From Chlorogloea purpurea SAG 13.99 (lineage in GTDB: Bacteria > Cyanobacteriota > Cyanobacteriia > Cyanobacteriales > Microcystaceae): DNA of 64,000 bases. The stretch is taken from assembly GCA_016903695.1 (NCBI GenBank), contig JADQBB010000009.1:1-64000 (forward strand), in the 5' to 3' direction. The position numbers and the translations under genes were made by a program. Each line of letters begins with the position of its first letter. Positions within the stretch are counted from its first letter, which is position 1. Below the pieces are notes generated by a model. That model did not search any database, was not told where the DNA came from, and saw nothing but the letters and a program-made list of their open reading frames with translations. Positions 35,295 through 44,115 of this stretch are shown one piece after another.

Positions 35295-37625
35295 TTACCC
35301 GAAAGAGGAAATATTCCTCCTGATTAAAAAAGTCATGCTTCCACTAGAAACAAAAGCTATACTAGCCGGGACCACACCTATCCACCAACCCTCTAAAAAT
35401 AGTAAAAAACTTAGCCCTATCAAGAAAAAAACCAAGCTCATAGTAACTATTATGAATAGGGGTAATCGAGAGCAACGCCAAGCTAATCCTCCACCAATTA
35501 ATGCCCAGATAGAAACCCATAAATAATCTACCCAGAAAGGGCAGGGAGAGAGAAAAGGACGACCATCGGCAACGGCGCTTAGTAATTGACTAATAATTTG
35601 AGCGTGAACATCAACGCCATAAATTTTTCGCGCGGGAAAACCACTGACGGGGGTAAGGAAACTATCGAGAGGAGAAGCAACACGGGTAACACCGATCAAG
35701 ACAATTTTGCCTTTAAATAAATTGCTATCTACTTTTCCTTCTAACACGTCGCTCAGTTTTACTTTAGGAGCGATGTTATCGAGATTGCGGTAATTGATCA
35801 ACATTTGATAACCTTTTTTATCCTCTTCGGTAAGGGATTGATAGCCGCCTGCAGGATAAATTAAAGGCATTAAATTAACCTTTCCTACTTGCAGGTAAGC
35901 CCCATACCGCGATAGATTGGTTTGGATCTTAATACCTTGTAGCTGCCAATAATAACGACTCAATAAAAGCGGGAAGGATTCTTGAGACGTACATAGAGAG
36001 GGACGGTCAAAATTAGCAATCCATAGATAACGGCGCAACACATCGTCTTCATCTTTGATGACATCGGAAAAGCCTATTTGACTGTCATCCATTTCCGGGG
36101 GCGGTGCCGTACCTTGACTTTCAGTTAAGAGATTACTACCCCGACAGATAGCAAAGAAATTATTACCCGTTTTTAGTTGTCGGGCTAGGGTCGAGTTAGT
36201 AGAGGGATAATCGCGCAACAAGTCCAAACCGATAACCTTGGCACCGTCTGCTTGTAATCTGGTCAGTAATAGGGACAGAGCAGAGTCAGATAAAGACCAT
36301 TGACCCTTCATGTTTTTCTGTCTCTGATATTGAATATCCGCCTCGGTTATTTCGACGATCGTTAAACGATGATCCGGCCCTTCACCAGGGCGCGATTCCA
36401 GGAAACGATCGTAAAAAGATAATTCCCATCCCTGTAATAAACCTAACGCCCTTACTCCCATAATTACCGCCGCGGTTATCAAGCTTGCGCCCACCGATAA
36501 CACTTCCCGACGGCGATTAATAGCGATCAAGTTACCGTAACGTAAATCGTGCCATTTAGGAGGGGTAGCGGTGACATTAGAGACGATGACGGGCAACCAA
36601 CTGGCACAGGGATAATCTTTCTCCGTACCGTCGCCGTGTAATTTATTTCTCGCCCCTTTGACGGATAAATATAAACTTTGTCCCCCCGCGTAGGCGGCGA
36701 GAAAATATTTAAGGAAATTTTGGGCTATTACATCGGGCACCGGTTGACTCATGACTATCACCTGGGGGATGTGCAATTCTTGCAGTTGCCAGGCTAAACC
36801 CAAACCATCACAGGAATTGAATATGGCTAGTTGTAAACCTTTTTTAATGGCTTTCCTGAGACCGTGTTTGAGTTCATCTACCGTCAGGCTATCTTCTTCG
36901 TTGATATAGATTCTGCCCCGTCGATCTTCGGTTTGACTGTGACCGGCAAAAAATAAAATCTGCCAGGATTGTTCCCACAATCGATCGTTTATTTCCCTCT
37001 GTCGGGGTCGATCGAGGAAAGTAACGGCCGCACCCTGTTTTTTAAAAGCCGAGAGGATAGCTCGATCGTGTTCGATATTAATCCCGTTACTATCGCCGAG
37101 TATAGCGAGAATTTTCACGCCATTGTCCTTGGTGGATTGTATAGAGGGTATTCGTTGGGAATTAGGAGTCGATAGGGCTACTTCTACATTGTCCGAACTT
37201 TCTATTAATTGCCAACGATGCCAAGGTAATTCGTATAACCTAACATCATCGGCTTGAATTAAAATTCTGATTTCTTCTTCGGGCAGGCTGGTAATTTTTA
37301 GAAGTTTATCGCGAACTGGTCTAAATTCTTCCCTTAGTAACCACCCATTAAATAGTATTTCTAATTCTTGAGCCGACCTTTGACAGTGAGCTTTCACTTC
37401 TGACAGGGAAATATTAGTCGGCTTGTTTTTATTAACTCTGATTCGCTTGGGATTATCTAAAGATATATAACTCGATTTCCAATCCTCTAAAGCCTGTAAT
37501 AGTTGGGGATTAAACGGTAAGTAGGCGTTAATTTCTGCCTCGATTACTGCCCCCGTGACTTGACAATTAACGTACAAAACTTCTTCGGAGTTTCCTGTTA
37601 GTCTCAAAGTGACAACTTTAGTCAT
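35295..37625 (-). CDS. CHAT peptidase - CHASE2 sensor membrane protein
   Basis: A 776-residue protein. Residues 170-350 form a CHAT (caspase-like) peptidase domain with the His in LFFAGHSQTEDRRGR (His229) and the Cys in IFNSCDGLG (Cys272). After a transmembrane helix near 375-395 follows a CHASE2 extracellular sensor (about 395-690: LSFYDRFLESRPGEGPDHRLTIVEITEADI, KGKIVLIG, DVHAQIISQLLSA), then three more helices. The layout puts the peptidase in the cytoplasm and the sensor outside. CHAT peptidases are held to act in programmed death and stress cascades; the trigger here is unknown. The start ATG overlaps the DUF1822 stop (ATGA). Confidence 0.9.
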   Translation of the reverse strand: MTKVVTLRLTGNSEEVLYVNCQVTGAVIEAEINAYLPFNPQLLQALEDWKSSYISLDNPKRIRVNKNKPTNISLSEVKAHCQRSAQELEILFNGWLLREEFRPVRDKLLKITSLPEEEIRILIQADDVRLYELPWHRWQLIESSDNVEVALSTPNSQRIPSIQSTKDNGVKILAILGDSNGINIEHDRAILSAFKKQGAAVTFLDRPRQREINDRLWEQSWQILFFAGHSQTEDRRGRIYINEEDSLTVDELKHGLRKAIKKGLQLAIFNSCDGLGLAWQLQELHIPQVIVMSQPVPDVIAQNFLKYFLAAYAGGQSLYLSVKGARNKLHGDGTEKDYPCASWLPVIVSNVTATPPKWHDLRYGNLIAINRRREVLSVGASLITAAVIMGVRALGLLQGWELSFYDRFLESRPGEGPDHRLTIVEITEADIQYQRQKNMKGQWSLSDSALSLLLTRLQADGAKVIGLDLLRDYPSTNSTLARQLKTGNNFFAICRGSNLLTESQGTAPPPEMDDSQIGFSDVIKDEDDVLRRYLWIANFDRPSLCTSQESFPLLLSRYYWQLQGIKIQTNLSRYGAYLQVGKVNLMPLIYPAGGYQSLTEEDKKGYQMLINYRNLDNIAPKVKLSDVLEGKVDSNLFKGKIVLIGVTRVASPLDSFLTPVSGFPARKIYGVDVHAQIISQLLSAVADGRPFLSPCPFWVDYLWVSIWALIGGGLAWRCSRLPLFIIVTMSLVFFLIGLSFLLFLEGWWIGVVPASIAFVSSGSMTFLIRRNISSFG

Positions 37626-38515
37626 ATCTCGAAATTTTCTGGGAATCGCTGATTTCCGTAAATGACGATAATTTGAAATTTTTCTGCGGCAATGGCGCTG
37701 AATTCAAACTGAATTAAATCATCTTCCAATCCTGAAGTAGTCTCCTCTACGAAGTTACCATCCTCATCAGCTATGACTAACTTTACCCCCTCTGGCAATA
37801 TCGTATCAGGGGCGTATACTTGAGCGAGGATATTAGTTTCTTCGCCCGTAATAGGGGTCAAACTCAATTTTAAATAGAGAGACATATCGGGAAAATCCAG
37901 GGATTTAATGCCGCCGATAACGGGGGATTGAAGATTTCTGAAACCTAAAGCTAATTGGGGTGTATTGAGTAATGGGTCTAAAAGTTGCCAACCCCGATCG
38001 AGCTTTCCCACTAACCAGCCTCGTAAATTAATTGTCGAATCTATCTTTTCTCTATCGAGACTTAAGAGAAAATCCTCCAAACTGTTCAAATCTCCTAAAG
38101 GTATTTCTGCTTCGGGAAGAGCGATGAAACCCAAAATTTCCGCTTCTTTGAGAGAGGCATTAAATCTGACGAATAGATAGGCGATTCTTCCATCCCAAGT
38201 TTCAGGCGGGATCACACCAACTGTAGCATCGGGTAATACGGGTCTGCACTCCACTTTCCCCTTATTCACTATCATCAAATCACCCACGTCCATAAATTGA
38301 AAAAGTACCGGATTGTAACTATCGCAAGATTGCCAATCGGTAATGAACCCCAGACAGGTTAGATAATAATTAACGGCATAAACGGCTAGAGTGTTGAGAT
38401 AAACCTGCTTGGCTTTTTTCCCGTCGGCAATGTTCTCATAACAACTTCGGGCTTGTTCGTGGGCTTCGTAGGCGAGAGGGACGGTGAAGGTTAAAGGAGA
38501 GGCGAGGTGATTCAT
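37622..38515 (-). CDS. DUF1822 family protein
   Basis: A 297-residue soluble protein matching the cyanobacterial DUF1822 family: an N-terminal FTVPLAYEAHEQARSCYENIADGKKAKQVYLNTLAVYAVNYYLTCLGFITDWQSC region, a middle SWNPVLF-like segment, GVIPPETWDGRIAYLFVRFNASLKEAEILGFI and a beta-rich C-terminus. No catalytic motif is visible. DUF1822 genes almost always sit between an ECF-like sigma factor and a CHASE2/CHAT gene, as here. It overlaps the downstream gene by 4 nt. Confidence 0.85.
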   Translation of the reverse strand: MNHLASPLTFTVPLAYEAHEQARSCYENIADGKKAKQVYLNTLAVYAVNYYLTCLGFITDWQSCDSYNPVLFQFMDVGDLMIVNKGKVECRPVLPDATVGVIPPETWDGRIAYLFVRFNASLKEAEILGFIALPEAEIPLGDLNSLEDFLLSLDREKIDSTINLRGWLVGKLDRGWQLLDPLLNTPQLALGFRNLQSPVIGGIKSLDFPDMSLYLKLSLTPITGEETNILAQVYAPDTILPEGVKLVIADEDGNFVEETTSGLEDDLIQFEFSAIAAEKFQIIVIYGNQRFPENFEI

Positions 38516-38537
38516 AATTTATCTTGTATACGATCGA

Positions 38538-39167
38538 TCATGGGTAGAGATATTTACGAAAATACCTTTCCAATTTACGCAAACTGCGCTGATAAAAACT
38601 GGAAAGGGTGGGTATGGCAATACTCAACTCGGCAGAAATTTCTTTCCACTTCTTATCCTCCACATCTTTTAACCATAGCAATCTCTGTAATGTGACATCG
38701 GGATGGTCTTTGATATGTTCGGCCGCCAAGAGATTTTCCGGGTCATCGTTGATAAAATCCCGCACCTGTTGAACTTCATTTTTATCCTCTTCTGCCGCTA
38801 GGGGTTTATCTAAATCATCGAGGGATAATAAACGTCCTTGGTAGTTTTGATGTCGTCTCACGGCATCGATGAAACGATTCTTGAGAAGGAAATTGACCCA
38901 AGCCATGACGGGATATTGGGGATTATATTTATCGAGTTTCTGACAGATCTCCATAAAGGTTAAACCCAGAGCCTCGTTATATAAATCATGGTAAATATAA
39001 TCGGGCCACATTCCCCTTTGAGGATGTCCGAGTTTTCCCGAAGTTTGGATTTCTTTAATTAATTTATTCAGGGCAATTCTTCTCTGGGAGCTATTCTGGG
39101 GATGACCGAGAGCTGATTGCATTAATTGAGTTAACCTTTGATCGATCGCTGAGTCGGATTGGTTCAT
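38538..39167 (-). CDS. Sigma-70 family RNA polymerase sigma factor (group 3/ECF-like)
   Basis: A 209-residue sigma factor. A region 2-like segment (LTFMEICQKLDKYNPQYPVMAWVNFLLKNRFIDAVRRHQNYQ) carries the core-binding and -10-recognising residues, and a region 4-like helix-turn-helix lies at the C-terminus (WKEISAELSIAIPTLSSFYQRSLRKLERYF). No region 1.1 or 3. It is the first gene of a three-gene operon with DUF1822 and CHAT/CHASE2, 22 bp from the DUF1822 gene. The expected role is to switch a stress regulon, possibly this operon, but no anti-sigma factor is nearby. Confidence 0.85.
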   Translation of the reverse strand: MNQSDSAIDQRLTQLMQSALGHPQNSSQRRIALNKLIKEIQTSGKLGHPQRGMWPDYIYHDLYNEALGLTFMEICQKLDKYNPQYPVMAWVNFLLKNRFIDAVRRHQNYQGRLLSLDDLDKPLAAEEDKNEVQQVRDFINDDPENLLAAEHIKDHPDVTLQRLLWLKDVEDKKWKEISAELSIAIPTLSSFYQRSLRKLERYFRKYLYP

Positions 39168-39182
39168 ATAGGTAACTAGCGA

Positions 39183-40001
39183 TTAGCTGGAAGATTTAGA
39201 AGACTTGGAAGATTCTAGAGCTGTTTTCGAGTTGTTAGCTAATACTTTAATCGCTTCCTTGAACTCCACGGGGGCTTTAAAAATTGCTGTTTCAAAAAGC
39301 GGACCCGCTTCTTGATGTTTACCCAGTTCTTGTAATACGATCGCTTGGGCTAATATGGGGCGATAATCATCCCCGTCTAACTTGGCCGTCGCCTGATAAA
39401 TCTTCATGGCTTCGTCAAATTTTTGGCTGGAATAGTATATTTCTCCCAATAATAATCGGGTGGAAATAAGATCGATTTGGCTCCCAGGTTGCTCCGCGGC
39501 TTTCAGACTTTTTTGTACCGCGTCGATCGCTTCTCCCGTGCGTTCATGACTCATGAGAAAATCCACTAAACCTTTGAGAGAGCGAGGGTCTTCGGGATGA
39601 GTATCCACCAAGTCACGGTAGGTACTCAACGCGCCTTCATCGTCTTGTAATACCGTTTGGGTTTGGGCCAGCAGTATGGTGTAATCCGGGGCGTTTGTTA
39701 ATTGGGCTAATTTTTTCAGGGGTTCGATCGCTCCAGATATGTTACCTTGTTGTAAGCGAATATCTAACAACGATCGCCAAGCGTTTTGATTATCCGGTTC
39801 TCTTTCTAAAACCAATTCATATCCCAGGGCTTGATTTTCTAATTGTTGCTGTCGGCCATCGGGGATTTTACCTTTAGCGATTCGATCAGCCGCGATGATG
39901 CTGCTCACTAAAGGCACGATCGAAAAAGAGAGGAGAGCGATTAACATCACCACCACGGTGACGGTAACAAAGCGTTTTTGATTCGATTGGGAAGCTTTCA
40001 T
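39183..40001 (-). CDS. Membrane-anchored TPR protein
   Basis: A 272-residue protein with an N-terminal membrane anchor (VTVTVVVMLIALLSFSIVPLVSSIIAAD) and at least four TPR motifs (YELVLEREPDNQNAWRSLLDIRLQQGN; LAQTQTVLQDDEGALSTYRDLVDTHPEDP; YSSQKFDEAMKIYQATAKLDGDDY; ELGKHQEAGPLFETAIFKAP). The C-terminal 15 residues are Ser/Lys-rich. A typical photosystem-assembly or scaffold topology in cyanobacteria, but the partner is not known. It lies 15 bp upstream of the sigma-factor gene on the same strand and may be co-transcribed with it. Confidence 0.82.
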   Translation of the reverse strand: MKASQSNQKRFVTVTVVVMLIALLSFSIVPLVSSIIAADRIAKGKIPDGRQQQLENQALGYELVLEREPDNQNAWRSLLDIRLQQGNISGAIEPLKKLAQLTNAPDYTILLAQTQTVLQDDEGALSTYRDLVDTHPEDPRSLKGLVDFLMSHERTGEAIDAVQKSLKAAEQPGSQIDLISTRLLLGEIYYSSQKFDEAMKIYQATAKLDGDDYRPILAQAIVLQELGKHQEAGPLFETAIFKAPVEFKEAIKVLANNSKTALESSKSSKSSS

Positions 40002-40162
40002 GAGTTTTTGAGCCGCTTACACGAGATTGGGGTCAATAATCTAGAATCACCCTACCCTTTGATCGGGAGCGGGATTTTTTAGATAATAGATGATTAAATT
40101 GATAGAGTTGCCCTATGGGGCTATTGTAACCCCCTTGTTAGTCTTGGTCATTAGGAGTGTGT

Positions 40163-40912
40163 ATGAATGTTCCCGTGAATCGGTCTTCCGAATCACCTCA
40201 AACCCCTTACCAGCCCGATACGGTCGGCGAAAGTCTCACCATTCGGCAACCTATCCCCCTGCCGAATCATCCCCGTCAGTATCGGGCTATCGGTCTGGTG
40301 TATGGACAGTATCAACCTTCTGAGGAACAATTAACTAGGGGCAATATCATCACTGCCGAGGGCACTTCGATCGAATCCGTACTTTTAGGGAAGATTATCA
40401 GTCTGGTGAAGAATCACCTCGACCTCGAGCGCTCTCATCTCTGGGTAGTGTATCCTCGCACCCGGGGCGAGGAAGATAACTTACACTTGCAAATAGCCGG
40501 TGTCTGGGAACCACAAATCTTGAACCAAGATAGAACAGGAGTATTATATTCATCTCCCGTGGATTATCAAACGGGAGATTTTTCGGTGCGGGGCGAAGTG
40601 GCTTTCGTCGTGCCAGAACAGGAGACTGTAGTGGTGAAAGTCCGTCAAGGAGCTAAAAAACAGGGGGAGAAAGCCAAATTTTTCAAGGTTAAACTCAAGG
40701 GGACTTTACCCAGTAGACCTCTGGGTAACTTCTGGGATTTTCAAATACAATTGCGTGGGGATTGTCTCTATATCCTCCAAGGTTTAAATCTCGGCCCGGC
40801 CCAAAAGAAAAAATCTGGCGACGGCAGAGGCAATTTTAAAAGTCAGAGTCGCCCCGGGTCATCTCCTAGAAATCCTTCCCCCCGTCCCTTTAAATCTCGT
40901 CCTCTAACTTAA
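40163..40912 (+). CDS. Conserved cyanobacterial hypothetical protein
   Basis: A 249-residue protein started at the ATG at 40163, which has AGGAG seven nt upstream. The N-terminus is disordered and Pro/Gln-rich; the centre (residues 35-215) is a beta-rich domain with YRAIGLVYGQYQPSEEQLTRGNIITAEGTSIESVLLG, HLWVVYPRTR and NFWDFQIQLRGDCLYILQGLNLGP; the C-terminus is Arg/Ser/Pro-rich and basic. It is a family found across cyanobacteria; no function is known. It is adjacent to chlM, 13 bp away, on the same strand. Confidence 0.75.
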   Translation: MNVPVNRSSESPQTPYQPDTVGESLTIRQPIPLPNHPRQYRAIGLVYGQYQPSEEQLTRGNIITAEGTSIESVLLGKIISLVKNHLDLERSHLWVVYPRTRGEEDNLHLQIAGVWEPQILNQDRTGVLYSSPVDYQTGDFSVRGEVAFVVPEQETVVVKVRQGAKKQGEKAKFFKVKLKGTLPSRPLGNFWDFQIQLRGDCLYILQGLNLGPAQKKKSGDGRGNFKSQSRPGSSPRNPSPRPFKSRPLT

Positions 40913-40925
40913 TTTTTTGAACACC

Positions 40926-41618
40926 ATGGCTAAAACTCTCGACGATAAAACCATTGTTAAAGACTATTTTAATGCCACGGGATTTGATCGCTGGCGGCGT
41001 ATCTACGGCGATGGGGAGGTCAATAAAGTCCAGAAAGACATCCGCGTCGGTCATCAACGCACGATCGATACCGTTATCGGTTGGCTGGAAGAAGATAATT
41101 CCTTGACAAATTTGACAATATGTGATGCGGGTTGTGGAGTGGGTAGTCTCAGTATTCCTCTAGCCCTTGCCGGTGCCAGGGTTTACGGCAGCGACATCTC
41201 GGAGAAGATGGTCTGTGAGGCGCAAGTCAGGGCGCAGTCCGCTTTAGGATATAAGATCGATCGTCTCAGCCTCAGCACCCAAGATCTAGAATCTTTAAGC
41301 GGTAAATATCACACGGTTATCTGTTTGGACGTACTGATCCACTATCCCACGGCAGAAGCCAGAGACATGATCGCTCATCTAGCTTCTTTAGCTCGATCGA
41401 GATTGATCATCAGCTTTGCGCCGAAAACAGTTAGATTATCGATTTTAAAGAAAATCGGTGAATTTTTTCCCGGCCCCAGTAAAGCAACTCGTGCTTATCA
41501 ACACAAGGAGAGCGATATTATCCCTATTTTGCAGGAGAATGGTTTCACTATCGCGAGAACCAGCATGACTAGCACAAGCTTTTACTACTCTAGGATTTTA
41601 GAAGCGGTGAGGCTCTAA
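40926..41618 (+). CDS. chlM: Magnesium-protoporphyrin IX methyltransferase
   Basis: A 230-residue SAM-dependent methyltransferase that esterifies the C13 propionate of Mg-protoporphyrin IX, the step right after Mg chelatase. Motif I is DAGCGVGSLSIPLALAG; other family segments are DYFNATGFDRWRRIYGD, VQKDIRVGHQRTIDTV, VICLDVLIHYPTAEARDMIAHL, SFAPKTVRLSILKKIGEFFPGPSKATRAYQH and TSMTSTSFYYSRILEAVR. Start set at the ATG at 40926 (MAKTLDD); an upstream TTG is less likely. Both ends match the family. Confidence 0.96.
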   Translation: MAKTLDDKTIVKDYFNATGFDRWRRIYGDGEVNKVQKDIRVGHQRTIDTVIGWLEEDNSLTNLTICDAGCGVGSLSIPLALAGARVYGSDISEKMVCEAQVRAQSALGYKIDRLSLSTQDLESLSGKYHTVICLDVLIHYPTAEARDMIAHLASLARSRLIISFAPKTVRLSILKKIGEFFPGPSKATRAYQHKESDIIPILQENGFTIARTSMTSTSFYYSRILEAVRL

Positions 41619-41710
41619 TTTGTAGTGAAAAACTATCATCGTACCGGTACTACTGTCACCGGGGCAATCCTACCGCCCCATCTTCAAACTAAAAATAGAG
41701 AAAAACTGAA

Positions 41711-42130
41711 ATGAATAAATTGATTACTATTTTTGCGATCGCTGGTCTCCTTACCAGTGCCGTTACAGTTCCGAAATCATCTTTCTCTATCAGCCAGGCG
41801 GCGGTTAAGGAATGGGTATTGTTGGGAGAACGATCGGTGACGGATAAAATCGATCACGATATTATCCCCGTTACCGTTACCAGACACAATTTTCGCAGGA
41901 TCAGGCTGGAGGTGAGAAATCATCCGGTGCGTATTTCCCATCTGGTCGTCCATTATGGCAATGATACGTCGGATAAACTGCAAGTGAGTCAACTAATCCC
42001 CGCAGGTGGAGAGTCGAGAGCGATCAATCTTCGGGGCGGCGATCGGGTTATCCGTAAAATAGAACTCTGGTACGAAACTAAATCCTTGGCTGGAAAACAG
42101 TCGCTGGTTAGAGTTTACGGTATCCGTTAG
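41711..42130 (+). CDS. Small secreted beta-rich protein
   Basis: A 139-residue protein with a signal peptide (MNKLITIFAIAGLLTSAVT). The mature part reads WVLLGERSVTDKIDHDIIPVTVTRHNFRRIRLEVRNHPVRI, then LVVHYGNDTSDKLQVSQLIPAGGESRAINLRGGDRVIRKIELWYE and VRVYG. Bacterial homologues are exported and annotated as unknown (DUF2541-like). No enzyme motif. It lies between chlM and a MarC gene on the same strand; the gap to MarC is only 40 bp. Confidence 0.75.
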   Translation: MNKLITIFAIAGLLTSAVTVPKSSFSISQAAVKEWVLLGERSVTDKIDHDIIPVTVTRHNFRRIRLEVRNHPVRISHLVVHYGNDTSDKLQVSQLIPAGGESRAINLRGGDRVIRKIELWYETKSLAGKQSLVRVYGIR

Positions 42131-42170
42131 GTAATTATATTCTTCTTGTACTCGTAAGGTTCGCTCATTT

Positions 42171-42821
42171 ATGCTCCTACCCCTAGACCCTTCTTATATT
42201 TTTGTTATTTTCATGCTCACTCTCGGGCCGATTAAAACCGTTCCCAAGTTTTTCTTCTTGACCAGAGAAGCTAGCCCCGCTTTCCGTAACCGGGTGGCTC
42301 TTCAATCGACTTTATTGGCTACGGGAGTGTCTTTGTTCATCGCTTTAATCGGGGTCTACGTTCTTGGGAAATGGCGTGTATCCCTTGATGCTCTGCGCTT
42401 ATCAGGGGGTTTGATCCTTTTACTTTCCGCTCTCAAAGTGGTAACGAACCAATCTCCCATTAACACGGAACCGAAAAACAAAATTACCATCGATACTCCT
42501 CTGTCTGCGTCTCTATCTCTAGCTTTTTCCCCTATGGCGACTCCTATTATCATCACTCCTTATGGAGTGGTGGCGATTTTGTTTTTTATGAGCATAGCCA
42601 AGAGTGATGACACTTTTAAAGGTGAGGTTATAGCTTTAATATTTTTGATGATGGTCTTGAATTATGTGGGGATGTTATTAGCTAAGAGGATCATGAAAAC
42701 CTTGGGTTTTCCTATTCTTGGTCTCATCGGTTGGATCTTTGCCGTCATGCAATCGGCTCTGGCGATCGATGTTATGCTCAGCGCTTTTAAATCTCTGGGG
42801 GTGATTAAAAATTTTTCTTAA
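42171..42821 (+). CDS. MarC family integral membrane protein
   Basis: A 216-residue multi-pass protein with about six helices. MarC family features are LMLTLGPIKTVPKFFFLT, FRNRVALQSTLLATGVSL, the DALRLSGGLILLLSAL segment and SPMATPIIITPYGVVAIL. The family has no agreed transport substrate. The stop codon lies 10 nt before the following gene's TTG start, and the possible ATT start would overlap it, so both are probably translationally coupled. Confidence 0.88.
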   Translation: MLLPLDPSYIFVIFMLTLGPIKTVPKFFFLTREASPAFRNRVALQSTLLATGVSLFIALIGVYVLGKWRVSLDALRLSGGLILLLSALKVVTNQSPINTEPKNKITIDTPLSASLSLAFSPMATPIIITPYGVVAILFFMSIAKSDDTFKGEVIALIFLMMVLNYVGMLLAKRIMKTLGFPILGLIGWIFAVMQSALAIDVMLSAFKSLGVIKNFS

Positions 42822-42831
42822 ATTATTTCTT

Positions 42832-43818
42832 TTGGCAATACTAGCCCTATTTATAATCTCTTATTCACATACGACAGTTATGGCTAAAGAAAATCATGGC
42901 GTTATTCTTCCTTCTTGGAGCGATACTACTACTAAAAAAACGATTATTAATTTTGTCAACCGTGTAAATACGGAAAATACTTCAGATTATGTCCCGCCCG
43001 GGGAGAGAATCGCCGTTTTCGATAACGATGGCACTCTCTGGTCGGAAAAGCCCTTTTACTTTCAAGCATTTTTTCTCATCGATAGGTTAAAAGCGATGGC
43101 TGTTGACCATCCCCAATGGCACGATACTCAGCCCTATAAAGCAATTTTAGAAGGAGATAAACAAGCGATCTCTCGGTTAACGGAAAAAGATATTATTCAA
43201 ATGCTGGCGGTAACTCATACGGGGATGACAGTAGAGCAATTTCAGTTGATCGCCGGTAGTTGGCTGAAAACCGCTAAACATCCGCGCTTTAACCGTTTGT
43301 TCACCGAATGCGTATTTCAACCGATGTTAGAACTACTGGACTACCTACGGGATAATGGCTTCAAAACCTATATCGTTTCTGGGGGCGGGGTTGAATTCGT
43401 TCGCGCTTTCGCTCAGGAAGTGTACGGCATACCCCCGGAACAAGTTATCGGTAGCAGTGTAAAAACAAAATTTGCGCTAAGAGATGGAAAGTTCGTTCTC
43501 GTAAAAGTTCCAGAATTGGGAAGTGTTGACGATAAGGAAGGCAAACCGGTTAATATCAATTTACATATCGGCAGAAAACCCCTACTGGCTTTTGGCAATT
43601 CTGACGGAGATTTAGCCATGCTTCAATACACGTCGACGCGAGATAAAGCCAATTTAATGCTACTACTACACCATGACGACGGGGAGAGAGAATGGGCATA
43701 CGATCGAGAGTCGAAAATCGGGCGTTTGGATAAAGCTTGGGATGAAGCTAGGCAAAAAGGTTGGACAATAGTGAGTATGCAAAAAGATTTTCAACGTGTA
43801 TACCCTTTTGACCCCTAG
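42832..43818 (+). CDS. Secreted HAD-superfamily phosphatase
   Basis: A 328-residue exported hydrolase. Motif I is IAVFDNDGTLWSEKPFYFQ, motif II FKTYIVSGGGVEFVRAFA and motif III AFGNSDGDLAMLQYT, matching exported HAD phosphatases that cleave small phosphomonoesters. The N-terminus reads as a signal peptide; an in-frame TTG at 42832 is the nearest start, but a longer signal (MFLKLFLLAILALF with ATT at 42811) reads better and would overlap the MarC gene. The catalytic nucleophile Asp and general acid Asp are both present. Confidence 0.85.
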   Translation: MAILALFIISYSHTTVMAKENHGVILPSWSDTTTKKTIINFVNRVNTENTSDYVPPGERIAVFDNDGTLWSEKPFYFQAFFLIDRLKAMAVDHPQWHDTQPYKAILEGDKQAISRLTEKDIIQMLAVTHTGMTVEQFQLIAGSWLKTAKHPRFNRLFTECVFQPMLELLDYLRDNGFKTYIVSGGGVEFVRAFAQEVYGIPPEQVIGSSVKTKFALRDGKFVLVKVPELGSVDDKEGKPVNINLHIGRKPLLAFGNSDGDLAMLQYTSTRDKANLMLLLHHDDGEREWAYDRESKIGRLDKAWDEARQKGWTIVSMQKDFQRVYPFDP

Positions 43819-44058
43819 CAACTAAATTTTTGAATAAATTTATCGCCTATTTCTATGATCTATCTTGACTCTCTCGTTTGTCCCTGTTGCACCGCCGCCG
43901 TACTGCAAACCCTTGCTGAAAATGGTACGGGGTGGCTCAATCCTAAATTATTTCTAGAGGTTGGTAAAGGAGCTTTATTCACCAGTATCAATCGCTCCAG
44001 TTCAAAAGCTTTGAAAATATCCTATAACCGGCGTGATGCCGGTTAGTTTTCTAGGATA

Positions 44059-44093
44059 ACTAAAAATAAAAAATCGCCCAGGCTAGGGCGATT
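44059..44093 (-). terminator. Rho-independent terminator after ndhD
   Basis: AATCGCCC (44072-44079), 6-nt loop, GGGCGATT (44086-44093). On the minus strand it is followed by TTTTTATTTTTAG. It ends the ndhD transcript, 23 bp from the gene's stop. Confidence 0.9.
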
Positions 44094-44115
44094 CAATTCA
44101 TTTGGCAAGTCAATC

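Noticed and set aside
43855..44046. Short frame with a CPCC motif after the HAD phosphatase gene
   Set aside because: It has no good ribosome site, no recognised family, and lies next to a terminator; probably chance.
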